Positions 9,284-17,943 of a stretch of DNA of 41,087 nt are shown in pieces. The notes beneath the pieces were generated by a model. That model made no database searches and was not told the origin of the DNA. It worked only from the letters and a program-made list of their open reading frames with translations. The translations under genes were made by a program, and so were the position numbers. The DNA comes from CAZILN01 sp964540005 (GTDB taxonomy: Bacteria > Bacteroidota > Bacteroidia > Bacteroidales > SM23-62): the NCBI GenBank assembly GCA_964540005.1, contig CAZILN010000370.1, forward strand, positions 1 through 41,087, written 5' to 3'. Each line of letters begins with the position of its first letter. Position 1 is the first letter of the stretch.

Positions 9284-10392
9284 TCACTCAATTTTCAGGA
9301 TGGCCCACAGGTCGAGTTCAGGTAAGCTGACCACAACACCATGATCTCCCCCTCTGCTCGCATTCTCTCTGCCGGTCCGGACAGGTGCTCAGGCAGCTTT
9401 GAGCCTTCCGGGATAATAACCAGTTCGTATTGGACCAGTTGTTCTTCAGTCATCCGGTATTTGAGCCAGTCATCACCTGCCACCAGGAGGCCTGCAGGTA
9501 TGTTCGCGTAATGTAAATCCCTGCAGATGGTCCTGACACCCCACTCCTGGTTGCGGCAGGCAGCGTTATCATATAATACACCCACCTGGGTGACAGGCTC
9601 ATAATCATCAAAAGACCGGAGTTATCTGTTATAAAACGGCATATGGGTTCAAAAGTAGAAACGGGTATCAGGTCCTCCACATCAATATGCGACACCTCAT
9701 TGGCAAAGTAATCCGCATGGTGGGATGTAGACAATTGTGTAGGTATAAGGTTCCAGGCGTTGACTCCTACCGGTACCGGTACACCTGTTATGCTGTCGGC
9801 TATTAACCCTAGCTGCCTTACAAAATCAGCCGCTGCATCCCTCTGGTAGACAAGGAATTCATCCCGGAGGGGAATTTCATTCCTTCGGGTACCGTCAGTG
9901 TATGATTCCAGTGTGGTGAATCCTGTGGCCCTGATCAGATCACGGTAGTTGAAAGAGCCTATATCTTCTATTCCCATCCACCAGCCAGCGGGGCACTATC
10001 CGGTTTCCTTCTATATCAAGACATACGGCATCCCGGTACTGGGGATTTTCGTAAAGCACCCTCGGTGTGGCAGTAAGCATCCAGACATTGCTGGCCAGCA
10101 GGCTTACACCCAGCTCTTTGTAGCCTTCCATCTTCTGCCTGAGTCTCTCCGGGTCCTTCATCCTGCCCACCGGGTCGTTCCCCCATGCAACAACAGAAGG
10201 GCTAAGGGGCAGGTAAGCCCGGATATCGTCAGGCTCCCCTTCGGGCATTAATACGGTATACGAGTGTTTTAGATCATGAAGAACGGTATCTTGCGAATCA
10301 CTGTTTTGTGGATCTCTTGTGCATGTAAGTAATACAAATGCTATTAGAATGGGACAGAAAATCACGGCTGTCCTGGTGTTGAATTTTGTCAT
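9284..10392 (-). pseudogene. Decayed glycoside-hydrolase-like lipoprotein gene
   Basis: Three minus-strand pieces in different frames form one broken gene. Piece 1 (10392 down to about 9990) has a lipoprotein signal (IAFVLLTC) and reads through AVCLDIEGNRIVPRWLVDG. Piece 2 (about 9985-9610) reads GWWMGIEDIGSFNYRDLIRA and on to DVEDLIPVSTFEP. Piece 3 (about 9610-9340) reads DDYEPVTQVGVLYDNAACR and GLLVAGDDWLKYRMTEEQL. A last frame switch gives the natural-looking end LPELDLWAILKIE, with the stop at 9284. The YELVIIPEGSKLPE segment resembles the trimerisation domain of beta-galactosidase-like (GH42-type) enzymes. The total is far shorter than such enzymes, and about a hundred or more residues seem to be missing between pieces 1 and 2. 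The family is tentative; the decay is clear. It lies last in an apparent operon after 10411. Confidence 0.6.
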
Positions 10393-10410
10393 GTTTATTG
10401 TTTTGGAGCG

Positions 10411-10845
10411 TCATTCTTCAGGCACCAATTTATATCCTTTTTGGAATTTTTTCAACAAATAGGAGTCCTGGCCCCTCTGTATCATTCCTTCACCCTGGTC
10501 TATCTCTATTTCCAGGTGGACCCTTATAAGATCCTCCGGGGTCTTTTCCTGGTAAGAATAAGTAAAGCCCGGAGAGAAGGGATGTTTGTACTTCCAGAAA
10601 CCGGCCGGATGAGCCACTTCAGGTCTTTCTTCCCTGATAAAATAATCCCCTGATACCAGGGAATCTACCAGTTCCTTATCCATGTCCCGGGTTAAATAAT
10701 AACTGCTTAAGGTCACCCATTCCTCGTTACTGAGTAATTGTGCGATGATCTCCACAGATTCCCGGGGGCTGCTGAAATACAGGTCTTGCAATTGACTGGT
10801 ATAAGAATTAAGGATGAGACAAAATACTAAGAATATTTTATTCAC
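10411..10845 (-). CDS. Small secreted protein of unknown function
   Basis: A 144-residue protein with an N-terminal signal peptide (KIFLVFCLILNSYTSQ). I do not recognise a family. Residues 20-60 look helical (SVEIIAQLLSNEEWVTLSSYYL). The second half is rich in aromatic and charged residues (GFWKYKHPFSPGFTYSY, IRVHLEIEID), suggesting a small alpha/beta fold like those of lumazine-binding or DUF4878-type exported proteins, but this is only an impression. It lies 21 bases downstream of the metallopeptidase gene and 18 bases upstream of the decayed lipoprotein gene, so it was probably part of a three-gene operon and may assist the peptidase. Confidence 0.6.
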   Translation of the reverse strand: MNKIFLVFCLILNSYTSQLQDLYFSSPRESVEIIAQLLSNEEWVTLSSYYLTRDMDKELVDSLVSGDYFIREERPEVAHPAGFWKYKHPFSPGFTYSYQEKTPEDLIRVHLEIEIDQGEGMIQRGQDSYLLKKFQKGYKLVPEE

Positions 10846-10866
10846 AATTACAGGTTTCTAATGTGA

Positions 10867-12534
10867 TCATTCAAGCAGGATCTTTCCGCTTGCAACAATA
10901 TTCCCGGCTGGATTTGGACAAAAGCTGGAATCTTTATCCTGGGATTGTTGTTGCCTGTGTTTCCTGTCGCGATCTGCAGACTGGGCAGTGTAATCGCTGA
11001 CCTTGTTCAGGTGGATCTGTCCGTAACTCTTTACACCTCCGCTGCCTTTGATCCTGGCCCTTAAGGTATAGGATGCTTCCGGATTCCAGTCAGCTACCGT
11101 CAGGCGATAGGTAATATCCGTTTTAACATGACCGCTGAATCCGTAATGATTATCTTCAGATACCCGGACTCCACCCTGGAGAAGGGATACGGAATCAATG
11201 TCAATGGCCTTCCAGCTGTAGGTATAGTAGAAACTGAAATCATAGGTCCCGGCACCTGTAATGCATTCACTGACATCCCATTCCACAAAATCCCATAAAA
11301 AGGGAACATCCTCCCGGTGCCAGAATCCTATTACTTCTCCCAGTGAATCGTTCTCAGGGTACCAGTAATAGAAATCACTTATCCTCCTGATCAGCTGCAG
11401 TTTCTCCTTTGCTTCAAGGGCCTTGGCCTCATTGGGTTCAACTTTGCGGTAATAATCATGCAGGGTTTCCAGTCCGTAAGTATGCAGCGGGCTCAGTGCC
11501 AGTGCCCGGTTCAGGATGGTAAGACCGCTGTCGTAGAACTCCTGGTTGATCAGTACATCGGCATCGTATACCAGGGTATCTGCAACCAGCCTGTCGACTA
11601 TGGGAATATCAGCATATATGTCATGGATCTCCTTCCAGGCAACCGTATCTGTCTGAAAGGGGATCCACCGGGTAGTATGCCTCAGTCTCCTCCAGCCCTC
11701 CTCAGGAATGGTGGTTTCGAAATGCCAGCGGTAATAATCATACTCCGTTTCACCGGTCCAGTCAGGGAAAGCATCCCTGTTCTCATCCCGGTAGCCATGT
11801 GCGACTCCATTAGATACACCGGAGACCCATTCGATTGAATGGAAAAACTCATGCAACAATGTCGGGAATCCGTGATTCAGTCCGTTAACCGCAAACATAC
11901 CCCTGGAGGGTCCGTATATCTCATAATGCAGGTAGGCCTGTGCGGCTGCCAGGCCCCTTGCCGGTGAGATGACCTTCGATAGAGTGGCAAAGGAATCATA
12001 ATATTTCATATTCTTGAAATGCCAGTATTCCAGGTCATTGTATCTTGCCGGATTGGGATCCAGTCCATCATGCTTTTCAATATTATACCTTGTGCTTATG
12101 GTGTCAAAATCCAGGGTGAAATTGCCCCCGCTCCAGGCTTCAATGGTCTTCTGCATCACTCCGAATACTATCACCCATTCAGCCTTTTTTTCAGGTGTTA
12201 CATCATCAGAAATAATAATCCCTGAATGGGTATATTCGACCACCTCTGTCATAAAAATAGCGATGATCCGCTGTGTGTCAGCCGGAGCGATCTCACCCAG
12301 TTCCTTTCTTTTTATGACAGTCTCTATCATTTCCGGGTACCATTCCCAGTCCGCCCCTCCGTCAATGTTTGCCTGGTATTCAGCGATGGCATCATCGTAC
12401 CTTCCTTCACTGAAGGCCGCATGACCCCGCCATAAAGCATTATCAGGCTGTGCAAATAATACTGCATCTGTAATAAAAGCTGAAATTAGTGCCATGAATA
12501 TATATTTCACAATTCGTGACTTTTTAATAAGCAT
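10867..12534 (-). CDS. Secreted HExxH zinc metallopeptidase-like protein with TPR-like segments
   Basis: A 555-residue exported protein with a signal peptide ending near VLFAQ. Segments in order are a TPR-like helical hairpin (residues 30-60, RGHAAFSEGRYDDAIAEYQ), a catalytic region with the zinc motif HEFFH (His228, Glu229, His232), a second TPR-like stretch near residues 345-395 and a C-terminal beta-rich region. A downstream third ligand is likely but not identified. The motif sits in GFPTLLHEFFHSIEW, which is gluzincin-like. The named peptidase family is not recognised. The last residues, FCPNPAGNIVASGKILLE, look like the first strand of a type IX secretion sorting domain (usually YPNPA...) that has been cut short; this is speculative. 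A good promoter lies 43 bases upstream. It probably leads an operon with the small secreted protein. Confidence 0.65.
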   Translation of the reverse strand: MLIKKSRIVKYIFMALISAFITDAVLFAQPDNALWRGHAAFSEGRYDDAIAEYQANIDGGADWEWYPEMIETVIKRKELGEIAPADTQRIIAIFMTEVVEYTHSGIIISDDVTPEKKAEWVIVFGVMQKTIEAWSGGNFTLDFDTISTRYNIEKHDGLDPNPARYNDLEYWHFKNMKYYDSFATLSKVISPARGLAAAQAYLHYEIYGPSRGMFAVNGLNHGFPTLLHEFFHSIEWVSGVSNGVAHGYRDENRDAFPDWTGETEYDYYRWHFETTIPEEGWRRLRHTTRWIPFQTDTVAWKEIHDIYADIPIVDRLVADTLVYDADVLINQEFYDSGLTILNRALALSPLHTYGLETLHDYYRKVEPNEAKALEAKEKLQLIRRISDFYYWYPENDSLGEVIGFWHREDVPFLWDFVEWDVSECITGAGTYDFSFYYTYSWKAIDIDSVSLLQGGVRVSEDNHYGFSGHVKTDITYRLTVADWNPEASYTLRARIKGSGGVKSYGQIHLNKVSDYTAQSADRDRKHRQQQSQDKDSSFCPNPAGNIVASGKILLE

Positions 12535-12576
12535 AATGGTAATTATTACTTACACAGAAACATTACAGTAATGGTA

Positions 12577-12607
12577 CAAGATAATATGAACAGACCTAAA
12601 TCACAAA
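12577..12607 (-). promoter_or_regulatory. Bacteroidota-type promoter for the metallopeptidase operon
   Basis: Read on the minus strand, a -33 element TTTG (12604-12607) is followed after 20 bases by TATCTTG (12577-12583), close to the Bacteroidota -7 consensus TAnnTTTG. Predicted transcription starts near 12570, about 36 bases before the metallopeptidase start codon at 12534. Spacing and position both fit. Confidence 0.5.
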
Positions 12608-12614
12608 CCCTGAG

Positions 12615-12636
12615 TGCATTTACTGTGACAAATGCA
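12615..12636. terminator. Hairpin after the TolC gene
   Basis: TGCATTT (12615-12621) and AAATGCA (12630-12636) form a perfect 7-bp stem with an 8-base loop, 29 bases past the TolC stop codon. It may end the efflux operon. There is no clear U-tract, and it lies just upstream of the metallopeptidase promoter, so it could also be an operator. Confidence 0.35.
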
Positions 12637-12664
12637 ACCGGAGGATAATCCGCAGGCTTTCATG

Positions 12665-14191
12665 CTAGAGGCCGGCCTGAACTATGGGCTCGCCATTCTC
12701 AAAATCGTAGAAGGTCTTGCGCATGATATCGGCCAGCAACAGCTTGTAGCCTATATAGGAATCCAGGTGCGATTGGTAGGCTGCATTCAGCCGGGTTCGG
12801 TCGAGGGCCAGGGACTGGCTGTCAATATCACCGTTGGAGAACCTCTGGCGTGAAATATCGAAACTTTTCTCGGCAATCAGGACATTCTGCTCAAGCAGCT
12901 GCAGACGTTTCAGGCTGCTGTTCAACTGTTTAACTGTATTACGTATCTCTCTTTCTATATTGATCTTCTCCTGGTCGAACCTGTATCTGTTCATCTCCAG
13001 AGAGGATTCAGCCGCCCGGACCAGTGACCGGTTCTCACCCCAGTCGAAAAGGGGCATAGATATCCTCAGGGCGATCCCGAAGTTTCCCGGACGGTCCTGA
13101 AGCTGTGACCATGAATTACCCATTGATTCACCAAATGAATAGGGCAAATATTGCTGGTCCACACCGATGAAATCATAATTGGCCTGGATATCCCCGCTGA
13201 TCAGGCCGTTGGCCCTGATCCTTTTAATCTCCAGTTTCGAAAGTTCTATCCCTATCTCCCTTTCCCTAAGTTCTGTCCTGTTACTCAAACCATACATGAC
13301 TGCCTCTTCTTCATCCACATCTATAATATCGTAGGTCATATCACTGATCAGTATGACACTGTCCTGTAAAGAAAGTCCCAGCTGTTGCTTGAAAATATTC
13401 ATCTGGGAAATATAATCCACCTCAGCAAGATCATAGTTGTTATTTGCTTCTCCCAGGTCTACTTCCATCTGAAGAGCCTCAACTTCCCTTATCAGTCCGG
13501 CCTCATATTTGCTCTGGGCAATATCATAGGCTTCCTGCTGCATCTCCTGTATCTGACGGTCAATATTCATTCGTTCCCAGTTAGCGACCAACTGGTAGAA
13601 TGCCGAACTGGTCTGATAGATCAGGTCAAGTTCCTCCCTTTTCAACCCCCGCAGGGATAATTCGTAATTAAGCTGCGCCCGTTTGAATTCGGATTTGATG
13701 CGGTTATAGGCATAGAAGGCCTCCAGCGGCTGATTAAAACCCACACTGGCATTCATCCGGGTCAGCCTTTCGTCCTTATCATAATCCAGGATATTATTCA
13801 GGCCTGTCTGCACAAACAGCCTGCCGTCAGTAGGAAGCGGCTGGTAGATAAGCAGGTCACCCTGGTACCTGAGCTGCTGTACCGGATAAAAAGTGATGCC
13901 GGTACTGTCCTCAAACTGGTTGATCGTCTCTGTATAGTTTGGAACTGTCATATTCAAATCTACATGTGTCCTGAAACGGCTGGTGGCCGATTTGAGTTCA
14001 TGCCCTGCCCGTTCCAGGTCTGCTTTCAGTATCAGCATCCGGTGGCTTTTCTCCTTAGCGATCTCTATACTTTTCTGCAGGTCAAGCTGGTAGATGTCCT
14101 GTGCATAAATCCCTGAGGAAGGAAATATAAAGCCAATCAGTGCTGTAACGAATAACAGCTTTTTCAATTTGAAATGGATTGCATTGATCAT
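12665..14191 (-). CDS. TolC family outer-membrane efflux channel
   Basis: Outer-membrane exit duct for the efflux system encoded just upstream. I place the start at ATG 14191 (MINAIHFKLKKLLF), which directly precedes a signal peptide ending at GIYAQ. An in-frame ATG at 14248 would overlap the permease stop by four bases but adds 19 residues with no signal character. The mature protein shows two long helical hairpin regions rich in Glu, Gln and Leu, for example LDLIYQTSSAFYQLVANWER and the mirrored INIEREIRNTVKQLNSSLKR. These are the two repeats of the TolC fold. The conserved LALDRTRLNAAYQSHLDSYI near the end is typical. Length is 508 residues from this start. It is the last gene of a five-gene minus-strand operon. 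Confidence 0.88.
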   Translation of the reverse strand: MINAIHFKLKKLLFVTALIGFIFPSSGIYAQDIYQLDLQKSIEIAKEKSHRMLILKADLERAGHELKSATSRFRTHVDLNMTVPNYTETINQFEDSTGITFYPVQQLRYQGDLLIYQPLPTDGRLFVQTGLNNILDYDKDERLTRMNASVGFNQPLEAFYAYNRIKSEFKRAQLNYELSLRGLKREELDLIYQTSSAFYQLVANWERMNIDRQIQEMQQEAYDIAQSKYEAGLIREVEALQMEVDLGEANNNYDLAEVDYISQMNIFKQQLGLSLQDSVILISDMTYDIIDVDEEEAVMYGLSNRTELREREIGIELSKLEIKRIRANGLISGDIQANYDFIGVDQQYLPYSFGESMGNSWSQLQDRPGNFGIALRISMPLFDWGENRSLVRAAESSLEMNRYRFDQEKINIEREIRNTVKQLNSSLKRLQLLEQNVLIAEKSFDISRQRFSNGDIDSQSLALDRTRLNAAYQSHLDSYIGYKLLLADIMRKTFYDFENGEPIVQAGL

Positions 14192-14244
14192 GACATGTGT
14201 TTTTTGGTAATTATAGTATCTGAAACAGTATTCACCAGGATGGG

Positions 14245-15483
14245 TCATTCATGCCGGATCGACTCTATCGGTTCCAGTGCGGCTGCTTTCTTGGCGGGCA
14301 GGTATCCGAAATTAATGCCCACAATGACCGAGAACAGGAAAGCAATGATGACTGAATATAAGGTTACCAGGGTAGTGATATCGGTAACCAGTGTAATGAA
14401 TAATGAGATGGACAGGCCGATCACCACACCTATCATTCCCCCGGTAATGCTGATCATTACCGCTTCGGTCAGGAACTGGCTCATGATGTCCCTGCGCCTG
14501 GCTCCCACGGCCCTCCTGATCCCGATCTCACGGGTACGCTCCAGTACAGTTGCCAGCATGATATTCATGATACCGATACCACCAACAAGAAGTGAGATGG
14601 CAGCTATGGATCCCAGCAGGAAATTATAGATCCTCCTCTCTTTTTCTTCCTGTTTCAGCAGCTCATAGGGGATAATGATGCTGAAATCCTCATTATTGAA
14701 ATGATGACGGCTCAGAAGGCTCCGGATTATGCCTGATATCTCGGGCAGCTTCCCGTTATTGGAGACTTTTACGGTTATCTGCTTGATCTCGCTCTCCAGC
14801 TGGTTTTCCCTTATGAAGCGCTTATTAAATGTGGTCAGGGGCATGTAAACATCCTTGTTAAGGTCGCGTGAAGCCAGTTCACCCACCGTTTCGGTGAACA
14901 GGGATTTGTTATGCATGACCCCCACCACCTCGAGCCACTGGTCCTCCAGTTTTACATTTTTCCCTACAGGGTCCTCAGTCATGAACAGTTCATCGGCAAT
15001 GGACGCACCCAGCACGCAAACCTTCAGTTGCCTGTTATAATGATCTTCATTGATGAACGTACCCTTTTCGGCCGTGTAATTCAGGATGTTAATAAAGGAA
15101 GGCGTAATCCCGATCAACTTGGCCTTGCCTGTGCGGTCCTCATACTGGGCCGTCACTTCCTGCTCGGCCTGGGGTGCAATATCCTCAACCATGGGTACTA
15201 TTTCCATGATGGCATTGACATCTGCTATCGAGAGTCCGGGAGAGAATTTTGCCCTGACCTCTTCCAGTTCATCATCCGTGAATTCCTTATCCCTGATGAT
15301 GATGTTGTTCACCCCCAGGTCCTGGTACTTCGCAATAGCCTCTCTTTTGGCACCTTCCCCAATGGATAGCATGGCGATCACCGAGGCCACACCGAAAATG
15401 ATCCCCAGCATAGTCAGGAATGACCGGAACTTGTGATCTATAATGGCGTAATAAGCCAGTTTGAAATTCTCTTCAATTTGCAT
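14245..15483 (-). CDS. MacB-type ABC transporter permease (FtsX family), no ATPase domain
   Basis: Inner-membrane mechanotransmission permease of 412 residues. The N-terminal helix (FRSFLTMLGIIFGVASVIAM) is followed by a periplasmic MacB_PCD domain (about residues 45-270). Three helices then form the FtsX domain, including the signature GGIGIMNIMLATVLERTREI, with TREIGIRRAVGARRRDI as the cytoplasmic coupling helix. Full MacB carries an N-terminal ATP-binding domain; here there is none, and no ATPase gene lies in this operon, so the ATPase must be encoded elsewhere. The three adaptor genes precede it and TolC follows. Substrate unknown; relatives export macrolides, lipopeptides or toxins. Confidence 0.88.
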   Translation of the reverse strand: MQIEENFKLAYYAIIDHKFRSFLTMLGIIFGVASVIAMLSIGEGAKREAIAKYQDLGVNNIIIRDKEFTDDELEEVRAKFSPGLSIADVNAIMEIVPMVEDIAPQAEQEVTAQYEDRTGKAKLIGITPSFINILNYTAEKGTFINEDHYNRQLKVCVLGASIADELFMTEDPVGKNVKLEDQWLEVVGVMHNKSLFTETVGELASRDLNKDVYMPLTTFNKRFIRENQLESEIKQITVKVSNNGKLPEISGIIRSLLSRHHFNNEDFSIIIPYELLKQEEKERRIYNFLLGSIAAISLLVGGIGIMNIMLATVLERTREIGIRRAVGARRRDIMSQFLTEAVMISITGGMIGVVIGLSISLFITLVTDITTLVTLYSVIIAFLFSVIVGINFGYLPAKKAAALEPIESIRHE

Positions 15484-15508
15484 CTGTTGTGCTGATTTAT
15501 ATTTTAAG

Positions 15509-16714
15509 TCAGTGGACCTGTGCCATTACTGCCATGTCAGGCAGCATAAGTTCGGTCCCCTTTCTGTAGTTCCCGTAAATAACCGTGTACCGGTTATTGC
15601 GGGGGCCGATTTCGACTTCCCTCTTTTCCCAGGTGTCATTATTATTCAAATACAGGTAATAATTACCGTTTCCCCGTTGCATGCAACTATTCTCAACATA
15701 GTACACATCATGAAGTTCAGCATAATAGATATTACAGCTTACGGTCATTCCGGGTTTCAACACAGGGTCGGCGTCATTGAGCACAATTTCCAGGTCAAAG
15801 ATTTTCACGATTGATTCCCATTCCTTATTATAGCTTAGTTTGCCGATCTCGGCAATCCTGCCTTCGAATGCCATTTCAGGAAAGGCTTCCAGCCTGGCCA
15901 TCACCCTCTGCCCAGTGCTGACCTTTCCTATGTCCGCCTCGTTAATTGTGGATTTTACCTTCATCTCAGTCAGGTCAGGTACCAGTGCGATCTTCTGGTT
16001 CTGGTATATCTCATCACCGACTTTAAGTAACTGGCCTGTCCGCCAGGATTTATCGATCTGTAAAACCCCGTCTATGGGACTCCGGATGGTCAATTTCTCT
16101 CTTGTTATTATGGAATGATCAATATTGCTTTTTATCCTTTCAACTCTAATCCGCTGTATCTTAAGGCTGTTTTCAGCTATTTTTTCTTCCAGTTCGATAG
16201 CCTTCTTTGCCATTTCCAGATTGATCTCAGCCTGCTGAAATTCAAGCTGCTTGATCTCTTTCTTACGCTGGGATTCAAATTCGTACTTTTCCAACTCCAG
16301 CCGGTTCAGGTTATAATCGGCCTGACTTTCCTGCAGGTTGGCTTCCAGGGCCTCTGCTTTACCTTTCTGCTCTACAATCAGTTTGTTCAGGTTCGCTATT
16401 TCCACCTCCAGGATATTTTCCTGCTCAATCTGATATTTCAGTACGCTTGCGGGGTCTATCTGTATAATTGAATCACCCGCCTTTACGAGGCTACCATGCT
16501 GAAGCATTCCTGTTATCTTGAACTGGTACCCGTACATACCTCCAATATATGGCATCATAATAGCTTTCGCCCGTACAGCCTGGAGCTCGCCGGTTTCAGT
16601 CAGGATCGCTTCAAAATCCCCCTGGTTTATACAAAGATTACCCTGGTTATCAGAGCTTTTGCAGGATGACATGACCAGGATGGCAAGAAAGATTATCCTG
16701 TATGGTTTTATCAT
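15509..16714 (-). CDS. HlyD/MacA-type periplasmic adaptor lipoprotein (third of three)
   Basis: Membrane-fusion protein linking the permease to TolC. It is 401 residues with a lipoprotein signal (FLAILVMSSC). A split barrel-sandwich (lipoyl-like) domain surrounds a long coiled coil at about residues 85-200 (LEVEIANLNKLIVEQKGKAE and onward). The second half of the barrel follows (IDGVLQIDKSWRTGQLLKVG), then a beta-barrel domain (PDLTEMKVKSTINEADIGKV) and a membrane-proximal domain. It lies 25 bases upstream of the permease gene and is the closest adaptor to it, so it is the best candidate for the direct partner. It shares domain order with the next two adaptors but the sequences differ widely. 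Confidence 0.85.
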   Translation of the reverse strand: MIKPYRIIFLAILVMSSCKSSDNQGNLCINQGDFEAILTETGELQAVRAKAIMMPYIGGMYGYQFKITGMLQHGSLVKAGDSIIQIDPASVLKYQIEQENILEVEIANLNKLIVEQKGKAEALEANLQESQADYNLNRLELEKYEFESQRKKEIKQLEFQQAEINLEMAKKAIELEEKIAENSLKIQRIRVERIKSNIDHSIITREKLTIRSPIDGVLQIDKSWRTGQLLKVGDEIYQNQKIALVPDLTEMKVKSTINEADIGKVSTGQRVMARLEAFPEMAFEGRIAEIGKLSYNKEWESIVKIFDLEIVLNDADPVLKPGMTVSCNIYYAELHDVYYVENSCMQRGNGNYYLYLNNNDTWEKREVEIGPRNNRYTVIYGNYRKGTELMLPDMAVMAQVH

Positions 16715-16734
16715 AATTATAAGGTATAATAATG

Positions 16735-17943
16735 TTACTTCTGCGCGATGTCACCTTCAAATCCAGGATCAGATAACGCGACCCTGTCACCTTCAGCCAG
16801 GCCTTCTTCAATAATGATATAATCATTGTTCTTCCTGCCTGTAGTGATTTCTTTCCTGATAAAACTCTTTCCTGATTTCACATACACAAACTTCCCTGAC
16901 TCATCTGTAAAAACTGATTCCATAGGTATAAATAATACATCACTCAAAACATCCACGATGATCCTGCAACTTACAGTCATGCCGGGCAGGAATTCCTCAG
17001 AAGCACCTTCAATCAGTATCTCTACCGGAAATATCTTAATCTGTGAATCCCTGTTCTTGAATTGAGCAAGGTTGGCAATTTTAACGACCGTTCCTGCATA
17101 TACAGTATCGGAGAATGCATCCAGTTTTATCTCAACCTTAAGGTCTGTATTTATTTTTGATACGTCCACTTCGCTGATCTCCGTAACGGCTTTCAGTTCG
17201 CTCAGATCAGGCAGGTCAATCAGCGGATTTCCCGACCAGGACTGGTCACCTACCTGCCATTTACTATTTGTGCTCCAGTTTCTCTTGATAATAGCAATGC
17301 CCGAGGAAGGACTGACAACAGTAAGGCTGGTCAGGGTCTCGTGTGCTTCATTCAGGTTGGCTTCCAGTTGCCGGATCCTGAGTTTTGATTGCTGAATTTC
17401 TTCATGATGTATCCTTTCCTGGTTGATGATCTCTTCACGTGTTTTTTCAAGAGAGATCTTAGCCTTATCCAGGTTTAACTGGATGGTCCTGCGATCAATA
17501 TCGGCATCGAAAGTTGCCTGTTCCAGCTTTATCTCAAGTATCCTGTGTGATAGTTCAGCAATCTCTATATTTGTCTTAAGTTCTTCAATTTTGGATTCCT
17601 GTTGTGCCTGCTGTTTTTCCAGCTCCGCTTTGGCAATTTCCAATTGGGATTCGGCATCAAGGATGGCCTTTAGAACTTCCGACGGATCAAAAACGACCGC
17701 TGTATCACCAATGTTTACCACAGTCCCATCTTCTACTATCTGGGTGATTTTTAACGGACCGAAACGCCATGACATGGCAGGAGACGATATGTTTATTGCG
17801 TTGGTAGCCTGAACCTCCCCTTCCTCAGTAAGGTCAATTTGAAACTGGCCCTTTTTTACCTCAAAGGTCTCTGTATCCTGGACCAGCCTTGAGTTGCATC
17901 CGGTCACAAGGATGCAGAGAATGAAATGTGCAATTTTCTTCAT
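16735..17943 (-). CDS. HlyD/MacA-type periplasmic adaptor lipoprotein (second of three)
   Basis: A 402-residue adaptor with lipobox ILVTGC. The architecture matches its neighbours: a barrel-sandwich strand set (NISSPAMSWRFGPLKITQIV), a coiled coil at about residues 95-205 rich in Glu, Leu and Lys, the returning barrel half (GIAIIKRNWSTNSKWQVGDQ), a beta-barrel (PDLSELKAVTEISEVDVSKI) and a C-terminal domain (VLFIPMESVFTDESGKFVYV). Its stop lies 20 bases from the start of the third adaptor, and its start codon overlaps the end of the first adaptor by four bases, showing translational coupling. Confidence 0.85.
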   Translation of the reverse strand: MKKIAHFILCILVTGCNSRLVQDTETFEVKKGQFQIDLTEEGEVQATNAINISSPAMSWRFGPLKITQIVEDGTVVNIGDTAVVFDPSEVLKAILDAESQLEIAKAELEKQQAQQESKIEELKTNIEIAELSHRILEIKLEQATFDADIDRRTIQLNLDKAKISLEKTREEIINQERIHHEEIQQSKLRIRQLEANLNEAHETLTSLTVVSPSSGIAIIKRNWSTNSKWQVGDQSWSGNPLIDLPDLSELKAVTEISEVDVSKINTDLKVEIKLDAFSDTVYAGTVVKIANLAQFKNRDSQIKIFPVEILIEGASEEFLPGMTVSCRIIVDVLSDVLFIPMESVFTDESGKFVYVKSGKSFIRKEITTGRKNNDYIIIEEGLAEGDRVALSDPGFEGDIAQK

